A DNA stretch of 64,000 bases from Mycolicibacterium aurum (GCA_900078775.1 LT549889.1:5580001-5644000), one strand, 5' to 3'. Shown: positions 18,024-26,769, numbered from the stretch's first letter. Translations and numbers: made by a program. Notes: generated by a model from the letters alone, not told the origin.

Positions 18024-18925
18024 CAGTTCTTCGCGCCGCAGTCGCCCACGCCGCCGGGCGGTTCGACCTGGACGGTGGCGTGTCCGAGGCCGCGCGCGGC
18101 CAGCACCGCCTGGGCGTCGACCAGCACCCGTGCGGTGTCGGCGTCGCTGGTCAGGTGTGCGGTCGCCATGTCCCGGCCGGGAACCAGCGTCCAGACATGC
18201 AGGTCGTGCACCTCGGTGACACCGGGGACGGCCTGCAACGCCGAGCGCAGTTCGTCGACGTCGATGTGGGCGGGGGAGGACTCGCTGAGGATGCGCAGCG
18301 CGGCCCGGGCGAGGGCGAATGCGCGCGGCAGCACCCACAGCGCCACCAGGACGGCGACGACGACATCGGCGTACGGCCAGGTGGTGGTGACGGTGACGAT
18401 GCCGGCGATCAGCACGCCGATGCTGCCCACGGTGTCGGCCACGACCTCCATGTAGGCGCCCTTGACGGCCAGGCTGCGTTCGGAGTCCGAACGCAACAGC
18501 AGCATCACCACGGCGTTGGCGGCCAGGCCCGCCAGCGCCACCACGATCAGCGGGACGCCGGGCACCTCGGGTGCGTTCCCGAGGCGTTCGAAGGCCTCGT
18601 ACAGGATGAATCCGGCGACGCCGAGCAGCAGTGCGGCGTTGGCGACGGCGGTGAACACCTCGGCGCGGTGCCAGCCGTAGGTCCGGGCCGCCGAGGTCGA
18701 TCCGCGCCGAGCCATCAGCACCGCGGTCAGCCCCATGAACATGGCGACCAGGTCGGTGAGCATGTGGCCGGCGTCGGCCAGCAGTGCGATGGAGTTGATC
18801 ATCAGCGCGGTGGCCAGTTCCAGCACGAAGAACGCGCCAAGCACCGCCGCGCCGATGATCATCCGGCCGACGCGGGTGTCGCCGCCGTGACTATGGCCGT
18901 GGCTGTGGTCGTGTCCGGCGCCCAT
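18020..18925 (-). CDS. Cation diffusion facilitator (Zn2+/Cd2+/Co2+ exporter)
   Basis: A 301-residue CDF transporter. The N-terminus is His-rich (HDHSHGHSHGG), six membrane helices follow, and the metal site is visible as ADAGHMLTD in helix 2 and VADTVGS (with the adjacent EVVAD) in helix 5. This H/D pattern is typical of zinc-transporting CDF proteins of the CzcD/ZitB type. The C-terminal cytoplasmic domain (about 205-301) has the ferredoxin-like dimerisation fold with DLHVWTL. It should export zinc or related metals in exchange for protons. The ATG at 18925 is only 10 bp from an ArsR-type palindrome, implying metal-induced expression. Confidence 0.93.
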   Translation of the reverse strand: MGAGHDHSHGHSHGGDTRVGRMIIGAAVLGAFFVLELATALMINSIALLADAGHMLTDLVAMFMGLTAVLMARRGSTSAARTYGWHRAEVFTAVANAALLLGVAGFILYEAFERLGNAPEVPGVPLIVVALAGLAANAVVMLLLRSDSERSLAVKGAYMEVVADTVGSIGVLIAGIVTVTTTWPYADVVVAVLVALWVLPRAFALARAALRILSESSPAHIDVDELRSALQAVPGVTEVHDLHVWTLVPGRDMATAHLTSDADTARVLVDAQAVLAARGLGHATVQVEPPGGVGDCGAKNC

Positions 18926-18935
18926 GACGCCGAAT

Positions 18936-18955
18936 ATATGCGTAAGTCCGCATAT
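18936..18955. promoter_or_regulatory. ArsR/SmtB-like operator upstream of the CDF exporter
   Basis: An inverted repeat ATATGCG-N6-CGCATAT ends 10 bp upstream of the CDF start codon. A/T-rich ATATG...CATAT dyads are characteristic binding sites of ArsR/SmtB metal sensors. Its position implies that it covers the promoter or transcription start of the exporter gene. No ArsR gene is present in the window. Confidence 0.6.
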
Positions 18956-18966
18956 GTTGCAAGGCT

Positions 18967-19746
18967 CTAGAGCCAGGCGGACCAGAACCGGGTCAGCCCA
19001 CCGCCGATGGACACCAGCGGGCTGGGCACCCCGGCCAGCTCGACGAACCAGAACACCGCTCCGAAGAAGAGCTGGTTGAGCTGCGGCACGATCAGCACCA
19101 GCAGCAGGATCAGGAAGCCCCAGCCCTTGACCGGCTCCAGCGCGCGCTGGGTGTCCGGCTTGAGGTGCGGTTCGAGCGCGCCGTAGCCGTCCAGGCCGGG
19201 GATCGGCAGCAGGTTCAGCAGCACGGCGGTGACCTGGAGGAACCCCAGGAATGCCAACCCGCCCCAGAACACTCCGTGCGCGCGGTCGTAGAACAGGCTC
19301 ACCGCCGCCAGCAGCAGCACCGCGAGCACCACATTGGCCAGCGGTCCGGCCAGGCTGACCCGGGTGCGCTGCCGCGGCGTCATCCAGCCGGTGCGCACGT
19401 AGACCGCACCACCGGGCAGGCCGATGCCGCCCAGCGCGATGAACAGCAGCGGCAGACCCAGCGACAGCATCGGATGGGTGTACTTCAACGGGTTCAGGGT
19501 GAGATAGCCGCGCACCGCGACGTCGTGGTCGCCGAACTTCCACGCGGTGTAGGCGTGCCCGAACTCATGCAGGCACAGCGACACCAGCCAGCCCGCGATC
19601 ACCAGGACGAACACCGCGGCGTAGGACAGCGGCCCGATCTCGTCCCCGCAGAACCAGGCCAGCGCCCCGCCGGCGAGCGTGAGGGCGACGATCCCCAGGA
19701 AGACCGGGCTGGGGCGTACCGACTGGTGCAACGGACGGATGTTCAC
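18967..19746 (-). CDS. Site-2-protease-like M50 metallopeptidase (Rv0359-like)
   Basis: A 259-residue polytopic membrane protein of the M50 family. The zinc-binding H-E-x-x-H is seen as LHEFGHAYT (about residues 60-68), and the third ligand motif as NLLPIPGLDGYG (about 186-197). These are the two defining motifs of intramembrane zinc proteases. No PDZ domain is present, so it belongs to the short group III type, whose substrates are mostly unknown. Regulated intramembrane proteolysis is the general role. It matches Rv0359 by position. Its 5' side borders a 44-bp tandem repeat. Confidence 0.88.
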   Translation of the reverse strand: MNIRPLHQSVRPSPVFLGIVALTLAGGALAWFCGDEIGPLSYAAVFVLVIAGWLVSLCLHEFGHAYTAWKFGDHDVAVRGYLTLNPLKYTHPMLSLGLPLLFIALGGIGLPGGAVYVRTGWMTPRQRTRVSLAGPLANVVLAVLLLAAVSLFYDRAHGVFWGGLAFLGFLQVTAVLLNLLPIPGLDGYGALEPHLKPDTQRALEPVKGWGFLILLLVLIVPQLNQLFFGAVFWFVELAGVPSPLVSIGGGLTRFWSAWL

Positions 19747-19774
19747 GTGTCGACGCTACCGGCTTGCCCGCGCC

Positions 19775-19936
19775 GGCCTCCTCGCTGCGCTCGTCACCGG
19801 ACGGTGCTTGATGCGCCCGGCCTCCTCGCTGCGCTCGTCACCGGACGGTGTTGGATGCGCCCGGCCTCCTCGCTGCGCTCGTCACCGGACGGTGTTGGAT
19901 GCGCCCGGCCTCCTCGCTGCGCTCGTCACCGGACGG
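19775..19936. repeat. 44-bp tandem repeat, 3.7 copies
   Basis: Units begin at 19775, 19819, 19863 and 19907, each opening with GGCCTCCTCGCTGCGCTCGT and continuing to CACCGGACGG; the first three are followed by a 14-base linker ending GATGCGCCC. Copies are nearly identical. The last unit reaches into the end of the gene at 19926-20603 and supplies its stop codon. Confidence 0.9.
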
Positions 19937-20603
19937 CCAGCCAGCCTTCCGTGTGCCGGTAGAACGTGGACCGCTTCACCGTCCGGGTGTTCAGGTCACC
20001 GTCGCGCACCACGAACGCGCCCGTCGTGCCGAGCTGCGCGGCCCGACCGGTCACCCAGCGCCGGGCCCGCATGCGCGGCGAGAGCACCGACGCCCGTAGG
20101 CCGGGCATGGTGCCGATCGGCTCGATGCGCACAGCGGTCGCCTCGCCGTCGAACAGCACCTCGTCGTCGACAACGGCCTCACCGTGCAGCCGGGCCGGCG
20201 GCGTGCCCCGCTCCAGGCCCGTCTGGCCCACCCACAGCCCCGCGCCGACGAGCGCGCGCCCGGAATCGTCGCGGATGAGCGGTACCCGGGTGGCCGGGCG
20301 AGAGCGCGCGGCCCGGGCGGCCCGCCGGCCGGTCGGCAGCCGGTAAGCGCGGGTGCCGGGGGTGCGCCAGCGGGGCACGTAGGCCACCTCGACGGACAGC
20401 CGGTCGGTCTTCATCAGCTTGGTCAGCACCGCCGCGAGGTCCGCATCGGTACCGATCACGACGATTCGGCGGGCCTGCAGCGCGGCACTGAAATCATCCC
20501 CCTCGCCGACCGTAAGCGCAGGTAAGGACCCTAAAGGGCGGGGAACACGGCGCCCGCGGAAGCGCAACACGATCACATCGGGCTCGCCGTGTGTGGTGGT
20601 CAA
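19926..20603 (-). CDS. Conserved mycobacterial protein of unknown function (Rv0358-like)
   Basis: A 225-residue soluble protein, basic overall, without signal peptide or membrane helix. It has a predicted alpha/beta start (VIVLRFRGRRVPRPLG, then ARRIVVIGTDADLAAVLTKLM) and a later beta-rich half (RVPLIRDDSGRALVGAG, VVDDEVLFDG). This arrangement is reminiscent of diacylglycerol-kinase/NAD-kinase-like folds, but the glycine-rich catalytic motif is not evident, so no activity is assigned. Position next to purA and the M50 gene matches Rv0358. The last codons and stop (GTC CGG TGA) come from a tandem repeat. Confidence 0.65.
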   Translation of the reverse strand: MTTTHGEPDVIVLRFRGRRVPRPLGSLPALTVGEGDDFSAALQARRIVVIGTDADLAAVLTKLMKTDRLSVEVAYVPRWRTPGTRAYRLPTGRRAARAARSRPATRVPLIRDDSGRALVGAGLWVGQTGLERGTPPARLHGEAVVDDEVLFDGEATAVRIEPIGTMPGLRASVLSPRMRARRWVTGRAAQLGTTGAFVVRDGDLNTRTVKRSTFYRHTEGWLAVR

Positions 20604-20672
20604 GGCCTCTCCTATGGCTGCGCTCGGATAGGGTGGGTCACCGGCTGCATCACTTTAAGCGGGAGAAATGCC

Positions 20673-21962
20673 ATGCCGGCAATCGTGCTCATCGGCGCTC
20701 AGTGGGGCGACGAGGGCAAAGGAAAGGCCACCGACCTACTCGGTGGACGCGTCCAATGGGTCGTTCGCTACCAGGGCGGTAACAACGCGGGTCACACCGT
20801 GGTGTTGCCGACCGGTGAGAACTTCGCCCTCCACCTGATCCCCTCGGGCATCCTCACCCCGGGTGTCACCAACGTCATCGGCAACGGTGTCGTGGTCGAC
20901 CCGGGCGTGCTGTTGACCGAGCTGTCCGGGCTGGAGGACCGTGGCGTCGACACTTCGCGCCTGTTGATCTCCGCCGATGCCCATCTGCTCATGCCGTACC
21001 ACGTCGCCATCGACAAGGTCACCGAGCGCTACATGGGCAGCAAGAAGATCGGCACCACCGGTCGCGGGATCGGTCCCTGCTATCAGGACAAGATCGCTCG
21101 CATCGGTATCCGGGTGGCCGACGTCCTCGACGAGGAGCAGCTGGCCGCCAAGATCGAGGCCGCTCTGGAGTTCAAGAACCAGGTGCTGGTCAAGATCTAC
21201 AACCGCAAGGCGCTCGATGCGGACGAGGTGCTGGAGAGCCTGCTGGCCCAGGCCGAGGGTTTCAAGCACCGCATCGCCGACGCCCGCCTGCTGCTCAACG
21301 AGGCGCTGGAGAAGGGCGAAACGGTGCTGCTGGAGGGGTCGCAGGGCACCCTGCTCGACGTCGACCACGGCACCTATCCGTTCGTGACGTCCTCGAACCC
21401 GACCGCCGGCGGGGCCGCCGTCGGTTCCGGCATCGGGCCCACCCGGATCACCACGGTGCTGGGCATCCTCAAGGCTTACACCACCCGTGTCGGGTCCGGC
21501 CCGTTCCCGACGGAGCTGTTCGACGAGCACGGGGCGTACCTGGCCAAGACCGGCGGCGAGGTCGGTGTGACCACCGGCCGGGCCCGGCGCTGCGGCTGGT
21601 TCGACGCCGTCATCGCCAGGTACGCCACCCGGGTCAACGGCATCACCGATTACTTCCTGACCAAGCTCGACGTGCTGTCGACTCTGGAGACGGTGCCGGT
21701 GTGCGTGGGCTACACGGTGGACGGCAAGCGCACCGACGAGATGCCGATGACGCAGGCCGACATCCAGCGTGCCGAGCCGGTTTACGAGGAACTGCCGGGC
21801 TGGTGGGAGGACATCTCCGGGGCGCGTGAGTTCGACGACCTGCCGAAGAACGCCCGCGACTACGTGTTGCGTCTGGAAGAGCTTGCCGGGGCGCATGTTT
21901 CGTGCATCGGTGTGGGCCCTGGGCGCGATCAGACCATCGTGCGCCGGGACATCCTGGCGTGA
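20673..21962 (+). CDS. purA: Adenylosuccinate synthetase
   Basis: A 429-residue GTP-dependent enzyme converting IMP and aspartate to adenylosuccinate in AMP synthesis. The P-loop-like GAQWGDEGKGK (about residues 8-18), with the catalytic Asp and the GDEGKGK loop, is intact. So are the NNAGHT segment, TTGRGIGPCY (IMP loop) and SSNPTAGG. Length is standard. The ATG at 20673 begins the conserved MPAIVLIGAQWGDE and has a GGGAGA site upstream; the reading frame extends 28 codons further but without homology. It overlaps the following thioesterase by 4 bp. Confidence 0.98.
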   Translation: MPAIVLIGAQWGDEGKGKATDLLGGRVQWVVRYQGGNNAGHTVVLPTGENFALHLIPSGILTPGVTNVIGNGVVVDPGVLLTELSGLEDRGVDTSRLLISADAHLLMPYHVAIDKVTERYMGSKKIGTTGRGIGPCYQDKIARIGIRVADVLDEEQLAAKIEAALEFKNQVLVKIYNRKALDADEVLESLLAQAEGFKHRIADARLLLNEALEKGETVLLEGSQGTLLDVDHGTYPFVTSSNPTAGGAAVGSGIGPTRITTVLGILKAYTTRVGSGPFPTELFDEHGAYLAKTGGEVGVTTGRARRCGWFDAVIARYATRVNGITDYFLTKLDVLSTLETVPVCVGYTVDGKRTDEMPMTQADIQRAEPVYEELPGWWEDISGAREFDDLPKNARDYVLRLEELAGAHVSCIGVGPGRDQTIVRRDILA

Positions 21963-22603
21963 CCGATTACGGACTCGATCCGCGGCGCGTCGATCCCGAG
22001 TACGACCGCCACGGGGGATTCCCGGTCTTCGAGGCCGCCGATCCGGGCCCGGGATTCGAGCGCTTCCTGACCGCGACGCGGCGGCTGCAGGATCTTGCGG
22101 TGTCGGTGAACCCGGACTCCGCGACCTGGGACGAGGCCGCCGACGACGTCGAAAAGCTGGTCGCACTGCTGGAGCCGCACGAGGCCGCCGAGGGGGTCGG
22201 CCCGGCGAACCGGGTGCCGGACCTGCCGGGTGCCGGCAGCCTGCTGATGCCGCCGTGGCACGTCACCAAGTTCGAGCCCGAGGGCATCGAACTGTCGGTG
22301 CAGTTCAGCCGGTATCACGTCGGGGGTAACAAGGCCGTGCACGGCGGGGTGCTGCCGCTGCTGTTCGACTCGATGTTCGGCATGGTGATCCATGCGACCG
22401 GGCGGCCGATCAGCCGTACTGCGTACCTGCACGTCGACTACCGGGCCATCACGCCGATCGATACGCCGCTGACTGCTACCGGCTGGTTGCGGGAAGCCGA
22501 GGGGCGCAAGGCTTTTGTGAATGCCGATCTGCGCGACGCCGAGGGCAAGCTGCTGGCCGAGGCCAACGGCCTGATGATCAGATTGCTTCCCGGACAGCCT
22601 TAG
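21959..22603 (+). CDS. Hotdog-fold thioesterase (PaaI-like; Rv0356c-like)
   Basis: A 214-residue protein whose C-terminal ~130 residues form a hotdog thioesterase domain: NKAVHGGVLPLLFDSMFG carries the H-G-G and active-site Asp region of PaaI/4-hydroxybenzoyl-CoA thioesterase-like enzymes, followed by YLHVDYRAITPIDTPL. The N-terminal ~80 residues are helical and characteristic of actinobacterial members. Likely activity is hydrolysis of an acyl-CoA; the substrate is unknown. The GTG start at 21959 overlaps the purA stop codon, so translation is coupled. It matches Rv0356c in length and position. Confidence 0.83.
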   Translation: MTDYGLDPRRVDPEYDRHGGFPVFEAADPGPGFERFLTATRRLQDLAVSVNPDSATWDEAADDVEKLVALLEPHEAAEGVGPANRVPDLPGAGSLLMPPWHVTKFEPEGIELSVQFSRYHVGGNKAVHGGVLPLLFDSMFGMVIHATGRPISRTAYLHVDYRAITPIDTPLTATGWLREAEGRKAFVNADLRDAEGKLLAEANGLMIRLLPGQP

Positions 22604-22605
22604 TC

Positions 22606-23271
22606 GTGTCCACCGGCCGGCCCCTCCGCAGGCTCACCACACCCCGTGCGGCCGCGGTCGCCGGTGTGTTGTTCGCGGTGCTCCTCGGGACCGCGCTGGT
22701 CCTGATTCGGCTCGCGCTGCCCGAGGGCGCCGAGCCAGGTGCCCAGTGGTTGACTCCGGGCAGTACCCATCTCGAAGTCGCCGCACGGATCATGCCGTTC
22801 GCGGGCATCGCGTTTCTGTGGTTCATGGGCGTGGTGCGTGACGGGTTCGGCCGCTTCGAGGACAAGTTCTTCACCACGGTGTTCATCGGCAGTGGGTTGC
22901 TGTTCCTGGCCATGATGTTCGTGGCAGCCGGGGTCGGCACCGGGCTGGAACGCGTTGGTGCCGTGGGTGATCCCGATGTGGCAGCGTTCGGGCAGATGGT
23001 TCTGCTCACGGTCACGAAGACGTACGCGGTGCGGATGGCTGCGGTGTTCATGATGTCACTTGCCACCATCTGGTTGAAGACGGGGCTGATGCCGCGCTGG
23101 CTGGTGATCGGGACTTATGTTGCCGCGGTGGGCCTTCTGGTGTCCAGCGATCTCACCATGTGGCTGACGCTGGCGTTCCCGATCTGGGTGCTGGTGGTCA
23201 GCGTCGTGTTGCTGACACGGGCCGGGGTGATCGACCTGCACCACGATTCGCCGGCGGGGGAGTCGCGCTAG
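22606..23271 (+). CDS. Multi-pass membrane protein of unknown function
   Basis: A 221-residue integral membrane protein with about five hydrophobic segments (near residues 16-36, 62-77, 91-110, 145-158 and 165-205). No conserved catalytic or transport motif is recognised. A cytoplasmic charged loop (RDGFGRFEDKFF) separates helices 2 and 3. It begins 2 bp after the thioesterase stop, so it may be co-transcribed with purA, and it overlaps the convergent HNH gene by 4 bp. It appears to be the edge of the conserved purA block and the start of an accessory region. Confidence 0.6.
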   Translation: MSTGRPLRRLTTPRAAAVAGVLFAVLLGTALVLIRLALPEGAEPGAQWLTPGSTHLEVAARIMPFAGIAFLWFMGVVRDGFGRFEDKFFTTVFIGSGLLFLAMMFVAAGVGTGLERVGAVGDPDVAAFGQMVLLTVTKTYAVRMAAVFMMSLATIWLKTGLMPRWLVIGTYVAAVGLLVSSDLTMWLTLAFPIWVLVVSVVLLTRAGVIDLHHDSPAGESR

Positions 23272-25055
23272 AAGGGTGGTGGGTCCGGGTCGCTGATGGT
23301 GGCTCGGCCCGTGGCGTGGTCGAAGTAGCCGGGTGCGGGTCGTTGGTTGGTGCGGGTGTCGCGGCGGGTGTGGTTGTTGGTGGTGTGTGCGAGGGCGAGT
23401 TCGGTTGCGTTGCGTGCGCGTTCGGCGTTGATGCGGTATTCGCGGTCTTGGGCGCGGGTGCGTTGCCGGGTGGGCATCCGGGCGTCCCGGTGATCGTCGT
23501 GGATCAGGCTGATCGGTCGCGGTGGGGGGACGTCTGTGTGGATGTTCCAGTGTGGGAACAGGATCGCCGCGCCCGCGGTGGTGAGGTAGGTGTGTCCGGT
23601 CGGTGCGGTCCATTCTGTGCGGCCGTCGGGGTGGGCTTTCATGGTCCAGCCGTCGGGTCCGGTGCGGAATGTTTTGAGTAGGTGGTGTTCTCGACACAGC
23701 GGGCGCAGGTTTCCCGGGTGGGTGGCCCCGGCCGGCCAGGGGGTGACGTGGTCCAGGTCGCAGCGGTGTGCGGGTTTGGTGCAGCCGGGGAAGCTGCAGG
23801 TCATCGATGTCATCCGGATGTATGCGGTCAGTGCGGTCGAGGGCCGGTATTGGCGTTCGGTGGGTAGGTCGGCGACCTCGTGCAGGGGGCGGACTGTGGC
23901 GCCGGTGGCGATGAGTTCGGCGAGCATGGCGGCGGGGATGATGCCGCCGTCGAGCATGACCCCGGTGCCCGCGCCCGGGATGGTGGCCGCGGGGGGAGGT
24001 TTGGGGGTGCCCGGTGCCGGCTGCGACTCCGGCTCGGCATCGGGTGGCACCTGCGCTGCGGGGTCCCCGGCGGGTTCCGGGCTGGGTTCGGACTCAGCGG
24101 GTGCGGGAGTCGCATCAGGTTCGGCCCGGGTGGGCTCAGGACCCGGGTCCTCTGGCGCGTCCTCGGGCCCGGCCCCGGCATTGGGCTCAGGTGTGGGCTG
24201 CGGCCCGGTCTCGGGGGCGGGCCGTGCCTGGGTGCCGGGGACCTGGTCGGTCAGCGCGTAGATGATGACCGCGGTGGCGCGGGGGTCTTTGCCGCTGCCT
24301 TCGCAGTCGGGGTTCCCGCATTGGCAGGTCAGCCGCTGCAACGAGGGGCCGACGATGCCGAGGGCGCCCATGGCAGCCGAGAGACGCTCCTTCAGCGGGC
24401 GGGGATCGTTGGCGCAGACGGTGTCAGCCAGGTCGGTGAGGCGTTGTTCGACGGCTTTCCGATCGGTGGCGCGCAACCGACCCCAAAACGACGACACCCC
24501 GTTGGGGTCGTTACGGTCATCGAATTCGATGTAGAGGTCCTTGGCGGCGGCCTTGGAGCGGATCACCGCGATCGGGTCGTATTTCTCCACCCAGAAATCG
24601 ACCGCCCGGATCAGGGCCGCCTCGGACAACGCCCCGTACGTGCTGGCTTCCCCGGCGATCCCGGCATCGATCAACGCCAACGCCGCACCGTCGGTGACCA
24701 GGTGGGTGCGCCAGGTGATCTCCCCGATCACCTTCGCCGATAGGGCACCGGCGGCGAACACCGCCGCGGTCTGCGGCAGCCGTTCGCGCAGCGCCACCGC
24801 GATGTACATCTGGGTGTTCGCCGCGTACGGGCTCACGTTGCAGGCGGCACTGACCTGCGCTTTGGCGAACGCCCAGCCATCGATCACGGCGTGGGCGGAC
24901 GCCTCGTCCTCGTCCTGGCACTGCCGGGCAGTCACCTCGGCCACCAACGCCAACCGCTCGGCGGCGGCGATAGCCTCGGACCGGGTCGCGGCCGTCAGCG
25001 CCGAGATGAGCTCCTCATCGCTCATCCCCGCTGTCGCCGCAATCCTGTCGAACAT
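23268..25055 (-). CDS. 13E12-family DUF222/HNH endonuclease protein
   Basis: A 595-residue member of the 13E12 repeat family, which is multicopy in mycobacteria. The N-terminal DUF222 domain (about 1-270) includes SVSFWGRLRATD-like sequence and a CQCGNPDCEG zinc-like motif. The C-terminal HNH domain (about 395-450) has CSFPGCTKPAHRCDLDHVTPW and NLRPLCREHHLLK, with the metal ligands and catalytic His in D-L-D-H. A Pro/Glu-rich low-complexity linker of about 80 residues separates them. The target DNA and biological role are unknown; these genes often mark variable positions. It overlaps its convergent neighbour by 4 bp. Confidence 0.88.
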   Translation of the reverse strand: MFDRIAATAGMSDEELISALTAATRSEAIAAAERLALVAEVTARQCQDEDEASAHAVIDGWAFAKAQVSAACNVSPYAANTQMYIAVALRERLPQTAAVFAAGALSAKVIGEITWRTHLVTDGAALALIDAGIAGEASTYGALSEAALIRAVDFWVEKYDPIAVIRSKAAAKDLYIEFDDRNDPNGVSSFWGRLRATDRKAVEQRLTDLADTVCANDPRPLKERLSAAMGALGIVGPSLQRLTCQCGNPDCEGSGKDPRATAVIIYALTDQVPGTQARPAPETGPQPTPEPNAGAGPEDAPEDPGPEPTRAEPDATPAPAESEPSPEPAGDPAAQVPPDAEPESQPAPGTPKPPPAATIPGAGTGVMLDGGIIPAAMLAELIATGATVRPLHEVADLPTERQYRPSTALTAYIRMTSMTCSFPGCTKPAHRCDLDHVTPWPAGATHPGNLRPLCREHHLLKTFRTGPDGWTMKAHPDGRTEWTAPTGHTYLTTAGAAILFPHWNIHTDVPPPRPISLIHDDHRDARMPTRQRTRAQDREYRINAERARNATELALAHTTNNHTRRDTRTNQRPAPGYFDHATGRATISDPDPPPF

Positions 25056-25203
25056 ACTTTCGATTGTACTCGCGACGCCGACAAGTCCAGGAAAGATCTT
25101 TGGGCCGGTGGATAACGGAGCCGGCGAACCTTGTGCTCAGGTCGTATGCCACCGGTTTACCGTGAATGCGCGGGGAGAAATAGGCTTTCACGCACGCTTC
25201 AGC

Positions 25204-25707
25204 TCAGAACCGCTTCCGCATCCGCATCCGCAGTGCCCGCCCATCCGGGTCATGCAGGTACCGGTACCAGGGCGCGGCGAACAGCTGCCGAGGAATGCTC
25301 AGCTTGGGTTCCGGCAGGCGCCGAAGCCGTCCCGGGGGACGCGCACCGCTCTGCCCGGAGTGGTGCCAGGCGTCCAGCGCATCGGCGGAATCGCCGTAGC
25401 GCCGGAACATTTCGACCGGATCGGCACACGCAGCGGCGGCATCCAGTGAGAGGTCCAGATGCTCGGCGGCCAGCGTCAACCGCAACCGCCGGGCCAGTCC
25501 GTTCTCGTCGCTGACCTCGTCGATGATGGCCGCGGTGAGTTCGGAATCGTTCGTCCAGGACCGTCGGCAGAAGTTGTCGGAGCCGATCGACATCCAATGA
25601 TCATCCAGCACACACACTTTCGCGTGAACGTAAACCGGCGTGCCCGCATGGTTTTCCAGGCCGAAGAAGGCCACCCGGTCCGGCGCGGTCAGGATCACCT
25701 GCAGCAC
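25204..25707 (-). CDS. Phospholipase D-like protein, C-terminal part (after frameshift)
   Basis: This reading frame carries the second HKD motif of a phospholipase D-superfamily protein: VHAKVCVLDDHWMSIGSDNFCRRSW (H-x-K-x4-D at about residues 28-35). It overlaps the preceding frame by 13 bp. The upstream protein ends at exactly the point where the family continues, so both pieces once formed a single gene. A one-base difference around 25700-25710 explains the split. The GTG at 25707 could still start this half, but a lone HKD half is not expected to be active unless it dimerises. The C-terminus is basic (RMRMRKRF). Confidence 0.75.
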   Translation of the reverse strand: MLQVILTAPDRVAFFGLENHAGTPVYVHAKVCVLDDHWMSIGSDNFCRRSWTNDSELTAAIIDEVSDENGLARRLRLTLAAEHLDLSLDAAAACADPVEMFRRYGDSADALDAWHHSGQSGARPPGRLRRLPEPKLSIPRQLFAAPWYRYLHDPDGRALRMRMRKRF

Positions 25708-26765
25708 GCCCGGATCCGGCCGAGCGTCTGCGGGTCACGGGTGAACCAGCCGTCCTCGTCCGGGAACTGCGGCAGCACCGCGATCAGGTGTAGACCGGGA
25801 TTGCGCTCCAGCGCCTGCACCAGCACCGAACTCATCTCGGCGCCCCACAGGAACTGATCCTCCAGATAGATCAGCTTGCGAGCCATGCCGATCGAGCGGG
25901 TATATCCCCGCGCGACCGACCGTTCCCCGTTACGCGCGAAGTCGTACTTCCAGCCCGGCCCGAGTCGAGGGTAGGTGCGCAGCAGTTGCACGGCGTGCGT
26001 GCCGCCCTCGACGGCCGGTGGCGGCGGCGCCTGCGGGGGCAGCGGCCGGCGTTCGTCATCGAGCTTCGACATCGCATCACGCAACCGCCGGAACGGATTT
26101 CGGGAGGTTGGGCAGGAATCGTCCCACCGCTCCCGGAACACCGTCTCCACGTCATGCACCGCGGGCCCCTGGATGGCCACCTGGACGTCGTGCCACGGTG
26201 GCCGCGGCCCGTACTCGGCGGCGATCTCCTGGACCTGCGGATCGCCCTCGTGCGCGGCGGTGTCCCGCCGTCCGTGACACAGATCGATTCCGCCGACGAA
26301 GGCGATATCGCGCCCCGGATCCGCCCCGTGCCGGATCACCACGAATTTCTGATGGTGGGCACCGTTCTGGCGGACCCGCATGTCCAGCAGCACATCGCCG
26401 CCCAGCTTCTGCAGATCCTCGCCGAGGTCGCGATGTTCATCGGCGGAGTAGCCCAGCAGCGAGGAATGTGAGCGCCACACCAGCGCCCGTACGTCGGCGC
26501 CGCGGGAGATCGCCGCTCCGAGCACCGCCAACAACGCACTGTCCGGATCATCGGAGAGCCGCTCGTCTGCGTTGCTCTGCCAGTCGGTGAACCAGACGAG
26601 GTCCCCCTCACCGGTGGCGTTGATGCACTTCAGCAGCTCCGCGAAATATGTGTTGCCATGGATCAACGGCCGCGCGAGGTTGCCGCGCGTGTAGCCGATG
26701 CCATTGGCCTGGTCGATGATGGTGTCCGGATTGCCTCGTTCGGCCGCCGGCAGGAACCACTGCAT
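25695..26765 (-). CDS. Phospholipase D-like protein, N-terminal part (frameshifted)
   Basis: A 356-residue frame carrying the first HKD motif, HHQKFVVIRHGAD (about residues 139-151). It also has the surrounding strands VWFTDWQSNADERL and IAFVGGIDLCHGRRD typical of actinobacterial PLD/cardiolipin synthase-like proteins. It ends prematurely after RDPQTLGRIRACCR, before the second HKD motif, which lies in the next frame. PLD enzymes need both motifs, so as sequenced the gene is probably inactive. It starts 4 bp after the ferredoxin stop and is the last member of the MMPL-P450-ferredoxin operon. Membrane phospholipids are the likely substrates of the intact enzyme. Confidence 0.78.
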   Translation of the reverse strand: MQWFLPAAERGNPDTIIDQANGIGYTRGNLARPLIHGNTYFAELLKCINATGEGDLVWFTDWQSNADERLSDDPDSALLAVLGAAISRGADVRALVWRSHSSLLGYSADEHRDLGEDLQKLGGDVLLDMRVRQNGAHHQKFVVIRHGADPGRDIAFVGGIDLCHGRRDTAAHEGDPQVQEIAAEYGPRPPWHDVQVAIQGPAVHDVETVFRERWDDSCPTSRNPFRRLRDAMSKLDDERRPLPPQAPPPPAVEGGTHAVQLLRTYPRLGPGWKYDFARNGERSVARGYTRSIGMARKLIYLEDQFLWGAEMSSVLVQALERNPGLHLIAVLPQFPDEDGWFTRDPQTLGRIRACCR

Positions 26766-26769
26766 TCAG

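Noticed and set aside
16836..18338. A 500-codon - strand frame joining the Rv0361-like protein to upstream sequence
   Set aside because: The upstream part overlaps the DUF3151 gene and the cation exporter; the ATG at 17525 gives a protein of the expected layout.
19775..19936. A possible CRISPR array
   Set aside because: Only four units; the 14-base intervals are nearly identical rather than unique, and no cas gene is present.
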